Below, piece after piece: positions 44,690 to 56,173 of a stretch of DNA of 64,000 nt. The position numbers were made by a program, and so were the translations under genes. The notes beneath the pieces were generated by a model. That model saw only the letters and a program-made list of their open reading frames with translations, was not told the origin of the DNA and did no database searches. Every line of letters begins with the position of its first letter. Position 1 is the first letter of the stretch. The stretch is from Massilia mucilaginosa (GTDB lineage Bacteria; Pseudomonadota; Gammaproteobacteria; Burkholderiales; Burkholderiaceae_D): the NCBI RefSeq assembly GCF_011682145.1, contig NZ_WHJH01000030.1, forward strand, positions 16,518-80,517, given 5' to 3'.

Positions 44690-45375
44690 CATTGCCCCTC
44701 GTATTGCTGGTCGAGGATGAGCCGCGCATTGCCGAGATTCAGCTTGCCTACTTGCAGCAGGCCGGCATGCGCCCCCACCACTTGCTGCGCGGCGACGAGG
44801 TGGTCGACTGGGTGCGCGCCAATATGCCCGACCTGGTCTTGCTCGACCTCATGCTGCCGGGGCTGGACGGCACCGCCGTGTGCAGCCAGCTGCGCGCATT
44901 TACGGACGTGCCGGTGATCATGGTCACCGCGCGGGTGGAAGAAATCGACCGCCTGCTCGGCTTCGACGTGGGCGCCGACGACTATCTGTGCAAACCGTTC
45001 AGCCCGCGCGAACTGGTGGCGCGGGCGCAAGTGTGCCTGCGGCGCCGGGGCAAGGCGGCAGGCGGGCCGCGCACGCCGACCAGCGCGCTGTCGATCGACG
45101 AGGAGCGCCAGTGCGCGACCTGGAACGGGGCGCGGCTGGAACTGACGGCGCAGCAATTTCGCCTGCTGAACGTGATGGCGCGCCAGCCCGGGCGTATCTT
45201 TTCGCGGGCGCAACTGCTGGAGCTGGCCTTCGAGGCCGGCAGCGAACGCTTCGACCGCGCCATCGACAGCCAGATCAAGAATTTGCGCAAGAAGCTGTCC
45301 CAGCAGGTGGCCGACCGGGAATTGATTCATTCCGTGTACGGCGTCGGCTACCGTTTCGAATGCCAGCCGGCATGA
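44686..45375 (+). CDS. OmpR/PhoB-family response regulator
   Basis: A 229-residue regulator. The receiver has LVEDEPRIAE, the phospho-Asp in LVLLDLMLPGLDG, Thr in IMVTAR and Lys in LCKPFSP. A winged-helix DNA-binding domain follows (LTAQQFRLLNVMARQPGRIF and SVYGVGYRFE). It resembles BaeR-type regulators. Translation is coupled to the kinase (4-base overlap). Three tandem 12-bp repeats begin 11 bases after its stop. Regulators of this class bind direct repeats, so these may be its target in front of the RTX gene. Confidence 0.93.
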   Translation: MTLPLVLLVEDEPRIAEIQLAYLQQAGMRPHHLLRGDEVVDWVRANMPDLVLLDLMLPGLDGTAVCSQLRAFTDVPVIMVTARVEEIDRLLGFDVGADDYLCKPFSPRELVARAQVCLRRRGKAAGGPRTPTSALSIDEERQCATWNGARLELTAQQFRLLNVMARQPGRIFSRAQLLELAFEAGSERFDRAIDSQIKNLRKKLSQQVADRELIHSVYGVGYRFECQPA

Positions 45376-45385
45376 TCGATCTTGT

Positions 45386-45421
45386 CCGGACACCATACCG
45401 GACGCCATACTGGACGCCATA
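45386..45421. repeat. Three tandem 12-bp repeats upstream of the giant RTX gene
   Basis: CCGGACACCATA (45386), CCGGACGCCATA (45398) and CTGGACGCCATA (45410) follow without spacers, differing at one position each from the middle copy. They lie between the response regulator stop and the RTX start at 45488. Direct repeats with roughly one-turn spacing are the usual form of OmpR/PhoB-family binding sites. No other copies were noticed in the window by eye. Confidence 0.75.
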
Positions 45422-45487
45422 ATTGCGCCACATTTGCTCGTCAATATGCAGGCTCGGCAGACAGCCATCATGCTTTTGGGAGAGAAA

Positions 45488-48400
45488 ATGGGTTTCACAA
45501 AATGGGTCAAGAAGACGGCCAAGAAGGTCGGCAAGTCGTTTAACGATGTTGTCAACGACACGGTCAAGGACATCGGCGGCGGCATCGACGATATCGGCAG
45601 CAGCTTCGACGATGTGGGCAACGCGGCGCGCGAGATCGCGGAAGATATCGCGGAACTGGGCTATACGAAGAAGAATTTCGGCAACGGCAACGACAATTTC
45701 ACCTCCAGCTCGGTGGGCGGCAACTTTTTGTATGGTGGTGGCGGCAACGACACCCTGCGCGTCACGGCCGGCGCGTACAACGTGCTCAAGGGCGAAGACG
45801 GCGACGATACGCTGAGCGTGCAGGTCGGCGGCTACAACAAGCTCGACGGCGGCAACGGCAACGACAACCTGTCGGTCAGCGCCGGCGCGGACAACGTCCT
45901 GTTCGGCGGCGAAGGCGACGATACCATCTCGATTGGCGCCGGCGCGAGCGCCGAGATCGATGGCGGCGGCGGCAACGACCGCATCAACGTGGCGGCCGGC
46001 GGCGCGGTCAAGGTGAGCGACTGGCACGGCCACAACACGATCAATTACAACGCGCTGTCGGGGACGGTGAACACGGGCGGCGGCAACGATACCGTGACCG
46101 GCACCGGCGCCAAGAACACCATCAACACCAACGACGGCGACGACAAGGTCGAGCTGACCGGCGCCAGCAACAACGTCAACGTCGGCAACGGTAACAACAG
46201 CGTCAACCTGACGGGCGGCAGCAATGTGCTCAACGCCGGCAACGGCAACGACCGCATCACGGTCGGTGGCGGGCGCAACGTGGTTAACGCGGGCGACGGC
46301 GCGAATGTGGTCAAGGCGGACGGCATCGCCAACAAGATCGCAACCGGCAATGGCGCCGATAAGGTCAGCGTCGGCGCGGTGTCCAACGAGATCAGCACCG
46401 GCCAGGGCAACGACGAGGTCGTCGCCAGCAGCGCCAGCAATATCATCGATAGCGGCGACGGCAACGATACGGTCAAGGTCGACGGCGCGTCCAACATTGT
46501 CCGCACCGGCAACCACGACGACAGCGTCAACGCGAGCGGCGGCTCGAACCTGCTGGAACTGGGCAGCGGCAACAACAGCGCCAATGCGGCGGGCCTGTCC
46601 AACGTGATCAAGGCGGGCGACGGTAACGATACCGTGGTCGCCATGGGCGGCGTGAATACCGTGTCGGTCGGCCACGGCGCCAACAGCGTCACCGTCGGCG
46701 GCGGCGCCAACATCGTTACTACCGGCAACGGCAATGACAAGATCCACGCTTACGGCGGCAGCAACACCCTGACCATCGGCAACGGCAGCGACAAGCTGGT
46801 GGTGCTGGGCGGCGTCAACGTGGTGGTCGCCGCCGATGGCGGCGACAGCATCATCGCCGGTGGCGGCGGCAACGCGGTCGGCAGCGCGGGCGGCAATAGC
46901 AGTATCTTGGTCGGCGGCCTGCTGAACGTGGTGGCCAGTGGCGGCGGCGACAATCAGATCGGCGCGCTCGGCAATACCAATGCGCTGGCCGTCAACGGCG
47001 GCTCGAACCTGATGGTGGCGGTGGGCAACACCAACGTCGTGTTGTCGAACGGCGGCAAGAATACCGTGCTGGCGGCCGGCATGGGCAACCTGGTTGCGAC
47101 CACGGTGGGCGGCAATACGGTGGCGGCGGTCGGCGGCGCCAACGTGATCCTGACCGAAGTGGGCGGTATGCTGGACGCCGCCAGCGGCGGCCTGGGCAAG
47201 GTACTGGCTGGCGCGATTCCGGACAAGACCGTTGCCACGGCCATCAACAGCGCCACCGGCAAGCTGAGCGGCGCGATCCAGAGCGGCAGCGGCAAGGACG
47301 TGGTGATCGCGGTCGGCGGCACCAACGTCATCTGCACGGGCGCGCAGGACGACGTGGTGGCGGCCATCGGCGGCAATAACGTGCTGCTCGCCAACGGCGG
47401 CAACAATGTCAGCACCGCCATCGGCTCGAACAATCTCGTGATCAATTCCGCCGGCAACAACGTGGTGACGACCCTGGGCAGCGCCAACGTGGTGCTGACC
47501 GGCGTGGGCGAGGGCATCACCGACCTGGCGAAGAAGCTGGACAAGGCCACGGCCGGCAGCGCCACCAGCGCGATCTCCAAATTCCTCGGCAACAACCTGG
47601 CCAAGGGCGACGGCAACGATATCGTCACCGCCATTGGTGGGGCCAATGTGATCTACACCGGCAGCGGCAACGATGTCGTCACCGCCCTTGGTTCGACCAA
47701 CGTTGTATGGGCGGGTGCGGGCAACGACGTGGTGACGGCGGCCGGCTCCAACAATATCGTGTGGGCCGATGGCGGCGTCGATCTGGTGACCGCAGCCGGT
47801 AACAACAACCTGGTGGTGACAGGCAATTACGCCGAGGTGGCGGCCACCGCCGTCGGGCTGGCCGATGCGATCGCGGCCGGCGTCGCAGCGGTCGACCTGG
47901 TCGGCAAGGCCGGCTTGGGCGGCGCGGCGACCAGCCAGGGCGGCACCGACGTGGTGACCGTGATGGGCAAGAACAATGTGGTGGTCGGCGGCAGCGGCGC
48001 GACCGTCGTCACGGCGCTGGGCAGCAACAATCTGCTGGTGACCGGGGCAGGTAACGACGTCATCAGCGCGGCGGGCAGCAAGACCGGCATTGTGGCTGGC
48101 GCCGGCAACGATGTGGTGACCGCGCTCGGCTCGTACAACGTGCTGGTGGCGGGCGAGGGCAACAACGTGGTCACCGCCGTGGGCAAGGGCAACCTGCTCA
48201 GCGGCGGCAGCGGCAACGATGTGCTCACGGCGATTGGCGTGGGCTCGGCCGGTGCCAGCAAGTCGAACCTGAACGTGCTGCTGGGCGGCGACGGCAACAA
48301 TGTCATGACGGCGGTCGGCAAGGACAATATTGCCATCAGCGGCAGCGGCAAGGATGTGCTGGTCATGGCCTCGTATGGTTCGCAAGAGAAAAAGACCGAA

Positions 48401-50128
48401 AGCGGCAAGGAAGGCGCCGACACCACGACCAATACCACCACCAGGTTCGACACCCAGGCGAACGTGGCCTGGACCGGCGGCGGCGACGATACGGCCGTGC
48501 TGTACGGCTCGCATAATGTGCTGGTGGCCGACGGCGGCAACGATACCGTGATCGTGGTCAATGCCGGCAGCAAGCTCGATTACAAGAGCGAAACGACCAA
48601 CGGCGCCAAGGAAGTGGTGTCGTCGACCAAGGTGAACGCCGATACGGGCTTCAATTTCGTGCACACCGGCAGCGGCAACGACACGGTGGTGCTGGCAGGC
48701 ACCACCACGGTCGGCATGGGCGGCGAGGGCAATGACGTGATCGTCACTGCGGCGCAGAACAATATCGCCATCGGCGGGGCGGGCAACGACATCATCATCG
48801 GCCTGTCCGAAATGACGGCGTTCAATGCGGTCGAGAGCCTGGTCGAGAACGACTACGAGTCGTCCGGCGACTGGATCGGCGCTGCCATGAACTACAACTT
48901 CGCCTCGTCCCAGGTCAAGGCCTTGACCAGCGGCAGCCTGAGCAAACTCAATTTGGTCGGCAATGTGTTGCTGGGCGGCGAGGGCAACGATACGGTGTTC
49001 GCCACCAACGCCGGCACCTATATCAGCGGCGGTAATGGCGACGACGTGATGATGGGCATGGGCTGGGGCGTGATTACCCAGTTGCTGGGCAAAAATGCGG
49101 CCACCTTGGGCGGTGCGATGGGCGGCGGCTTTGCCGATGTCAGCAAGTATCTGGGCGAGACCATGCTCAAGGACCTGTCGAGCAACTGGGATCAGATGGG
49201 CGCGGGCATCAAGGCCAAGCTGGCGGCGGCCACGGCCGGCGCCGGTGCGCTGGGCAGCAGCCTGGACGGCGTGAGCGGCAAGGCGCTCGATGCGGTGTCG
49301 GGCGTGACCGGGGTGGAACTGGGCGACTTCAATGTGGCCGGCGGCATCAAGAGTGCGACGAATGGCGTCTCGACCGGGGTCAACACGGCGCTGGCCGGCA
49401 TCGGCAAGGGGTTCAGCTCCGCGGTGGATGCCGACGTGGCGGACGCCGACGTGGCCGGCGCGCTGGCCGACAGCGCCAGCTTCCTCGGCAGCAAGGTTGC
49501 GGCGGGCAGCGAGGCGACCTTCGACGGGCTGGCGTGGCTGACCGACAAGCTGGGACTGGACATGGACTTTGGCGATTTCAACGGCGCCGAAGGCCTGGTC
49601 GGCGGCTTCCTCGCCTATTTGATCGGTTACAAGTATGCCGGCGACAACGATCTGCATGGCGGCGCCGGCAACGACACCTTGTACAGCGGCATGGGCAACG
49701 ATGACTTGCGCGGCGATAGCGGCAGCGACACCTATGTGGTCTCGATGGGCGATGGCAAGGATACGATCTACGAAAGCGCGGGCGGCAACGACATCCTCCA
49801 GTTTGCGGCCAACAGCATTTTCTCGGGCGTGACGATGCAGGCGGCCGGCGTGAAAGCCAATATCAGCGGCAAGGACCTGGTGCTCAATTACGTCAACGAC
49901 AAGGTCTCGTTCGCCAAAGTCACCATCGCCGACTATGCCAGCGTCGACATGAAGGAAGTGCAGTTGATCGACCAGTCGGGCGTGCTGGTGTCTACTATCA
50001 GCATGCATAGCCTGATCGCCGGCGCTGGCGACAGCGACCCTTATGCGATGACCTCGGTGTGGACCGCGAACCACCTCGACGCCTTTGCCGAGCTCATTCT
50101 CGTGGGCACGCAGCAGCAGGCGGCCTAA
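45488..50128 (+). CDS. Giant RTX-like beta-solenoid protein
   Basis: A 1546-residue protein without a signal peptide. A basic, helical N-terminus (MGFTKWVKKTAKKVGKSF) is followed by classic RTX nonapeptides (GGGGNDTL, GGNGNDNL, GGEGDDTI). Over 1000 residues of a looser 16-18-residue repeat then run of the kind TNVVLSNGGKNTVLAAG. Three helical segments interrupt the solenoid, the largest near residues 1200-1380. The C-terminus returns to canonical RTX (GGAGNDTLYSGMGNDDL, GDGKDTIYESAGGNDIL), as in type I secretion substrates. GGGAGA precedes ATG 45488; an ATG 18 codons earlier (45434) is less likely. No type I secretion genes are nearby. Confidence 0.88.
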   Translation: MGFTKWVKKTAKKVGKSFNDVVNDTVKDIGGGIDDIGSSFDDVGNAAREIAEDIAELGYTKKNFGNGNDNFTSSSVGGNFLYGGGGNDTLRVTAGAYNVLKGEDGDDTLSVQVGGYNKLDGGNGNDNLSVSAGADNVLFGGEGDDTISIGAGASAEIDGGGGNDRINVAAGGAVKVSDWHGHNTINYNALSGTVNTGGGNDTVTGTGAKNTINTNDGDDKVELTGASNNVNVGNGNNSVNLTGGSNVLNAGNGNDRITVGGGRNVVNAGDGANVVKADGIANKIATGNGADKVSVGAVSNEISTGQGNDEVVASSASNIIDSGDGNDTVKVDGASNIVRTGNHDDSVNASGGSNLLELGSGNNSANAAGLSNVIKAGDGNDTVVAMGGVNTVSVGHGANSVTVGGGANIVTTGNGNDKIHAYGGSNTLTIGNGSDKLVVLGGVNVVVAADGGDSIIAGGGGNAVGSAGGNSSILVGGLLNVVASGGGDNQIGALGNTNALAVNGGSNLMVAVGNTNVVLSNGGKNTVLAAGMGNLVATTVGGNTVAAVGGANVILTEVGGMLDAASGGLGKVLAGAIPDKTVATAINSATGKLSGAIQSGSGKDVVIAVGGTNVICTGAQDDVVAAIGGNNVLLANGGNNVSTAIGSNNLVINSAGNNVVTTLGSANVVLTGVGEGITDLAKKLDKATAGSATSAISKFLGNNLAKGDGNDIVTAIGGANVIYTGSGNDVVTALGSTNVVWAGAGNDVVTAAGSNNIVWADGGVDLVTAAGNNNLVVTGNYAEVAATAVGLADAIAAGVAAVDLVGKAGLGGAATSQGGTDVVTVMGKNNVVVGGSGATVVTALGSNNLLVTGAGNDVISAAGSKTGIVAGAGNDVVTALGSYNVLVAGEGNNVVTAVGKGNLLSGGSGNDVLTAIGVGSAGASKSNLNVLLGGDGNNVMTAVGKDNIAISGSGKDVLVMASYGSQEKKTESGKEGADTTTNTTTRFDTQANVAWTGGGDDTAVLYGSHNVLVADGGNDTVIVVNAGSKLDYKSETTNGAKEVVSSTKVNADTGFNFVHTGSGNDTVVLAGTTTVGMGGEGNDVIVTAAQNNIAIGGAGNDIIIGLSEMTAFNAVESLVENDYESSGDWIGAAMNYNFASSQVKALTSGSLSKLNLVGNVLLGGEGNDTVFATNAGTYISGGNGDDVMMGMGWGVITQLLGKNAATLGGAMGGGFADVSKYLGETMLKDLSSNWDQMGAGIKAKLAAATAGAGALGSSLDGVSGKALDAVSGVTGVELGDFNVAGGIKSATNGVSTGVNTALAGIGKGFSSAVDADVADADVAGALADSASFLGSKVAAGSEATFDGLAWLTDKLGLDMDFGDFNGAEGLVGGFLAYLIGYKYAGDNDLHGGAGNDTLYSGMGNDDLRGDSGSDTYVVSMGDGKDTIYESAGGNDILQFAANSIFSGVTMQAAGVKANISGKDLVLNYVNDKVSFAKVTIADYASVDMKEVQLIDQSGVLVSTISMHSLIAGAGDSDPYAMTSVWTANHLDAFAELILVGTQQQAA

Positions 50129-50147
50129 GCCGGTTTGCGCGCAACAG

Positions 50148-50180
50148 AAAACGCAGCCTGTGCCAGGGCTGCGTTTTTTT
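50148..50180 (+). terminator. Rho-independent terminator of the RTX gene
   Basis: AAAACGCAGCC (50148-50158) pairs perfectly with GGCTGCGTTTT (50167-50177) over 11 bp with an 8-base loop. The T run extends to 50180. It starts 20 bases after the RTX stop and separates that gene from the STM4015 operon. Confidence 0.92.
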
Positions 50181-50299
50181 GTTGTTGGTGTTCCTTGCGC
50201 CGTGTAGTCAAGGCAGAAATATTTCCATGGCATGGTAAAATTTTAAGATTGCCAGGGCGATGGGCGCCATCGGCTTCTACCTTTTTGCGGACGCACACC

Positions 50300-51217
50300 A
50301 TGCCGATTTCAGAAGAAACTGTCACCTTTTTCAACCGGACGGTCACGGAATACGACCCTGCCGAGCCGGTCACCTTGTCGGACGATACCGTCTACCGTCT
50401 GTCGCTCGACTACGAAGATGAGCAGGCGATGTCGGAGCTGATCGAAGAATTCCTCGGCCGCATCGATAAAACCCAACTGACCGCGCTCATTATCGGCGCG
50501 TGGAGCGACGAATCCGACGTCAGTTCGGCCGCGCTCGTCGAAACCCTGGTCCAGCACGCCGGCGAGCTGCCGAACCTGCGCGCTCTGTTCATCGGCGACA
50601 TGACGTACGAAGAGCGTGAAATTTCCTGGATTGTGCAGAGCGATCTGACGCCGCTGCTGAACGCTTTTCCGCAGCTGGAAGAGTTCCGCGTGCGTGGTAC
50701 CGACGAGTTGAAGTTCCAACCGTTCACCCACGCCAAGCTGCGCACTTTGACCATCGAAAGCGGCGGCTTGCCGGCCAGCGTGGTCCAATCGTTGGCCGCC
50801 TCGACAATGCCTGCGCTGAGCCATCTGGAATTGTGGCTCGGTACCGATGGCTACGGTTTTTCGGGCAATGTGGCGCTCTATCAGGACCTGGTGGCCAAGC
50901 TGCGCACGCCGACCCTGGAGTACCTGGGCCTGCGCAATGCCGACATCGCCGATAAGCTGGCAGTGTGGCTGGCCGGCTACGAGCTGGTCGGCTGCCTGAA
51001 AACCCTCGACCTGTCGCTCGGCACCCTTGGCGACGTTGGGGCTGAAGCCCTGTTCAACAGCCCGTACGTGCCCAAGCTGCACACCCTGGACCTGGAGCAT
51101 CATTACATTTCCGAAGAATGGCAGGAAAAGCTGAAGTCGTTGCCGATCACTGTCGATCTGTCCGATCCGCAAGACGACGATGACGACGGTGATCGTTACG
51201 TCGCTGTATCCGAGTAA
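50300..51217 (+). CDS. STM4015-family leucine-rich-repeat protein
   Basis: A 305-residue protein with leucine-rich-repeat-like units (LRALFIGDMTYEEREISWI; LRTLTIESGGLPASVVQSL; LEYLGLRNADIADKLAVWL; LHTLDLEHHYISEEW). It ends in an acidic stretch and the tail RYVAVSE. I recognise the family from the uncharacterised Salmonella locus STM4011-STM4015. It opens a five-gene set in the order 4015-4014-4013-4012-4011. ATG 50300 is preferred over the longer frame from 50135, which overlaps the terminator. Role unknown; LRR proteins usually bind another protein, and it may be the scaffold or substrate of the operon enzymes (inference). Confidence 0.85.
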   Translation: MPISEETVTFFNRTVTEYDPAEPVTLSDDTVYRLSLDYEDEQAMSELIEEFLGRIDKTQLTALIIGAWSDESDVSSAALVETLVQHAGELPNLRALFIGDMTYEEREISWIVQSDLTPLLNAFPQLEEFRVRGTDELKFQPFTHAKLRTLTIESGGLPASVVQSLAASTMPALSHLELWLGTDGYGFSGNVALYQDLVAKLRTPTLEYLGLRNADIADKLAVWLAGYELVGCLKTLDLSLGTLGDVGAEALFNSPYVPKLHTLDLEHHYISEEWQEKLKSLPITVDLSDPQDDDDDGDRYVAVSE

Positions 51218-51229
51218 GGTTCAGCCGGC

Positions 51230-52352
51230 GTGGCGCGCATGCCTGGCGATGGCGGCCGCGAATCCATGCCCTTCCTTGTGTTGGGCGTGCGTGGCGGCAA
51301 GCGGGAGAAGCTGACGCAGGCGGCGCGTGCCGGACTCGGTCTGCCGCCGGCGCGGGTGCTCGACTGGTGCGAATGGCTGCAACAGCCGTCCCTGCTGGCG
51401 GCCAGCCTGGCGCGTCCGTGCGTGTTCAAGATCGATTCGCCGGGCGACGATGCGCGCGTGCATGCGCGGCTGTTGCGGCTGGGCTGCGAGGCGCGGGGCC
51501 GCGCTGTGCCGCGCCTGCCGGAGATGGGCGAAATTGCCGTCTCGGGCGAATGGTTTGCCGGTTTGTCGCTGGCGCTGCGGCGCGTGGCCGATGAACTTTC
51601 GGCGCTGCCCCATGTCCAAGTAATGAATGCACCGGACGAACTGCTGCTGATGACCGACAAACTGGCTTGCCAGCAGCATTTTGCCGCGCGCGCGATTCCG
51701 ATTCCGCGTTTGCTCGGTCCCATCGAGGGCTATGCGCACCTGCGCGCGGTGCTCGATGAGCACGACCTGCAACAGGTGTTCCTGAAAACGCGCTATGGAT
51801 CGAGCGCGTCCGGCGTGCTGGCGTACCGGCGCAACGGGCGCGGGGCCGAGCAAGCGACCAGTTCGGCCGACCTGGTGCAAGGCGATGGCGGGGCGCGCCT
51901 GTATAACGTCAAGCGCCTGCGCACCTACAACGCGCAGGCCGACATTGCCCAGCTGATCGACTTGCTGGCGAGTCAGCAAACCTATGCCGAGGCGTGGATT
52001 CCCAAGCCGCGCCATGGCGATGGGCATTTCGATGTGCGCGTGGTGACCTTGGGCGGGCAGGCCGCGCACCGGGTGGCGCGGGTCGGTACGCGCATGATGA
52101 CCAATCTGCACCTCGACAACCAGCGCGCCGATGTGGCCAGCTTGCTGAGCGAAAACGACCTTGCCGTGCTCGAGAAGGCAGCCTGCGCGGCGGCGGCCAC
52201 CTTCCCGCACAGCCACGTGATCGGCCTCGATCTGGTGGTGCGCAAGGGGCGCGCCCATGTGCTGGAGGCGAATGCTTTCGGCGACCTGCTGCCCAAGCTG
52301 CTCTGGCGGGGCCGCGATACCTACGCGGCCCAGTTGCACAGTTTTGCATCCC

Positions 52353-52363
<11 letters not shown>
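51230..52363 (+). CDS. STM4014-family ATP-grasp protein
   Basis: A 377-residue RimK-like ATP-grasp protein. LLMTDKLACQQHF marks the N-side of the ATP-grasp fold. VFLKTRYGSSASGVLAY supplies a nucleotide Lys and Gly-rich loop. VIGLDLVVRKGRAHVLEANAF carries the metal-binding Asp/Glu-x-Asn. Such enzymes join a carboxylate to an amine through an acyl phosphate. It follows the STM4015 gene by 12 bases. The start is uncertain: GTG 51230 (AAGG about 10 bases upstream), ATG 51239, or ATG 51266 giving MPFLVLG, which resembles the N-terminus I remember for the family. The end overlaps the next gene. Confidence 0.85.
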
Positions 52364-53182
<819 letters not shown>

Positions 53183-53186
<4 letters not shown>

Positions 53187-54555
53187 ATCATCCCGCCACC
53201 CCAGGCACGCTCGCCCAGCGCATGCGCCACACGCCGTACCAGGCGTATTCCTATTCCTATCCGCACAAGGCGGCTTACCGCGCCCTGGCCGCGCCGGTTT
53301 CGCTGGCGCAGCTGTGGGCGGCGCAGGACCGCTCGGCCCTGTTCGCCTACATCCACATTCCGTTTTGCGAAATGCGCTGCGGCTTCTGCAATCTGTTCGC
53401 GATGGCGCGCCCCAGTCCGGAGATGGTGGAACGTTATGTGGCGCAGGTGGTCCAACAGATGCGTGTACTCGACCGGGTGCTCGGCGAGCGCAAGTTTGCC
53501 CGCTTCGCGCTCGGTGGCGGCACGCCCACGTTCTTGTCGGCGGCGCAGTTGCAAACGCTGCTTGAGGGCGCGCGCGATATTCTGGGCATCGATTTGCAGA
53601 GCACGCCGGCCGGCATCGAAGCCTCGCCCGAGACCGTCACGCCCGAGCGCATGGCGGTGTGCCGGAGCATGGGCATCGACCGGGTGAGCCTGGGTATCCA
53701 GAGCTTCGCGGCGGCCGAGATGCGCTCGCTGGCGCGGCCGCAGCAGAACGAGGTGGTGACAAGGGCAATCGGGCATATCCGCGCTGCGGGTTTTCCCACG
53801 CTCAATCTCGACCTGATTTACGGCATCGGCGGGCAGACGATTGAGAGCTTGCTGGCGTCGATCGACAGCGCCCTGGCGTTCAGGCCGGAGGAGCTGTATT
53901 TGTATCCGCTGTACGTGCGCCAGCATACGGGGCTGGGCAAGATTGCCAACAGAAAGGGGGCTGCCTCGTTCGATCCGATTGTGCTGAACCAGGAAGGCGA
54001 CAGCCGCATGCAGCTGTACGAGGCCGCGCGCGACCATCTGCGCGCGCGCGGCTACGTGCAGGTGTCGATGCGCATGTTCCGCGCGCCGCACGCGCCGAGC
54101 GAGAGCGGGCCGTCCTACTGCTGCCAGAACGATGGCATGGTGGGGCTCGGTACCGGTGCGCGCTCGTACACGCGCGACCTGCATTATTCGACCGATTACG
54201 CGGTCGGGCGGGCCGATACGATCGGCATTATCGACAATTACCTGGCGCTGGACGCCGACAGTTTTACCCATGCGCACCATGGGTTCGCGCTGGGACCGGA
54301 CGAGCAGCGGCGCCGCTACGTGATCCAGTCGCTGCTGACCGATCCCGGCCTCGATCCGGCCGCGTACACGCAGCGCTTCGGCGGCGATTGCATGCAGGAC
54401 CTTCCGCAGCTGCATGAATTGGGCGAGCTGGGCTTGCTGGAAGAGGGCGCTGCGATCCTGCGCCTGAACGACCGCGGCTACGAATACGCCGACACCATCG
54501 GCCCCTGGCTGGCGTCGGAGGACGTGCGCCGGCTGATGGCGGACGGCGGCACGAC

Positions 54556-54562
<7 letters not shown>
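53183..54562 (+). CDS. STM4012-family radical SAM protein
   Basis: A 459-residue radical SAM enzyme with CEMRCGFC (Cys62, Cys66, Cys69) for the 4Fe-4S cluster. The core is HemN-like (RFALGGGTPTFLSAAQLQTL; GIDRVSLGIQSF; NLDLIYGIGGQ) with a HemW-like C-terminal part. Automatic annotation often calls it coproporphyrinogen oxidase, but the STM4012 family is separate, and its place in this operon argues against haem synthesis. The start overlaps the STM4013 gene by 4 bases; the end overlaps the STM4011 gene by 7. The substrate is unknown. Confidence 0.88.
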
Positions 54563-55514
<952 letters not shown>

Positions 55515-55518
<4 letters not shown>

Positions 55519-56045
55519 TCGCCATGCCGCCGCACATCACGCATCCCCACCGCGTTCTCGTCGAGGCTGGCATGACGGGATGCTTCAGCTCGGAGCTTTT
55601 CTCCTTCGAACTGGTGCTGGGACCCGACCAAGCGCTTGTCAGATTTTCCAGGAGCGACGGCAAGGACTGTGGGGTGATTGGCGAACAGCGGGTGCCGGCC
55701 AGTGTTGCCGCCGATTTCATCGCGAAGATCAATGCAGTGCTTGCACGAGAGGAGAGGGGAAGCGGCGCACGGTACACCACGGCACATTTTGCCCGGATAG
55801 CCGAAGGCGAAGCGGGCAGTGCGCCGCTGCTCGATAGATGGTCGAACGACATGCCACGGGATTTTTTGGAAGAGGCTGTTGCCGATCCGGCAACGCTGCC
55901 TGCCCTGGCCGAACGGATACGTGCAGCACTGGCGCAGGACCCCTTTAACCGGGCGTTTGCTGTTGTTGTGTTGGCGCGCCAACTGGCGCAGCAGTTGGGG
56001 TATGGCCCGCTTCGCGCCAGCGGCATGCCGGCGGCGCAAGGCTGA
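55515..56045 (+). CDS. Unknown protein co-translated with the STM4011-4015 operon
   Basis: A 176-residue soluble protein without signal peptide or recognised domain. The N-terminal half is beta-rich in feel (ELFSFELVLGPDQALVRFS); the C-terminal half is helical (ATLPALAERIRAALAQ; FAVVVLARQLAQQLG). It starts with GTG (55515) overlapping the STM4011 stop, or ATG 55524, so it is very likely part of the operon. I do not recall a sixth gene of this type in the standard STM4011-4015 set. It could be a substrate, chaperone or recognition protein. Confidence 0.65.
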
Positions 56046-56173
56046 CTGTCGGGCATACGTTTTCCCCTTGCAGCTCGATATAGTGTGGTGCGTGGCGCTT
56101 TTCGCTATTGCACCAGCAGCATGCCGGGCGCAAAATCGATTGCATTGCATTGCAAGCACAAGGGAGACCGGGA

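Noticed and set aside
45386..45421. CRISPR-like array
   Set aside because: The 12-bp units are directly abutting without spacers and only three in number; they fit regulator binding sites.
45275..50233. 1652-residue open frame antisense to the RTX gene
   Set aside because: It is a mirror of the repetitive, GC-rich RTX codons (His/Val/Ala/Asp-rich, no domains). The sense frame has RTX motifs, a ribosome-binding site and a terminator.
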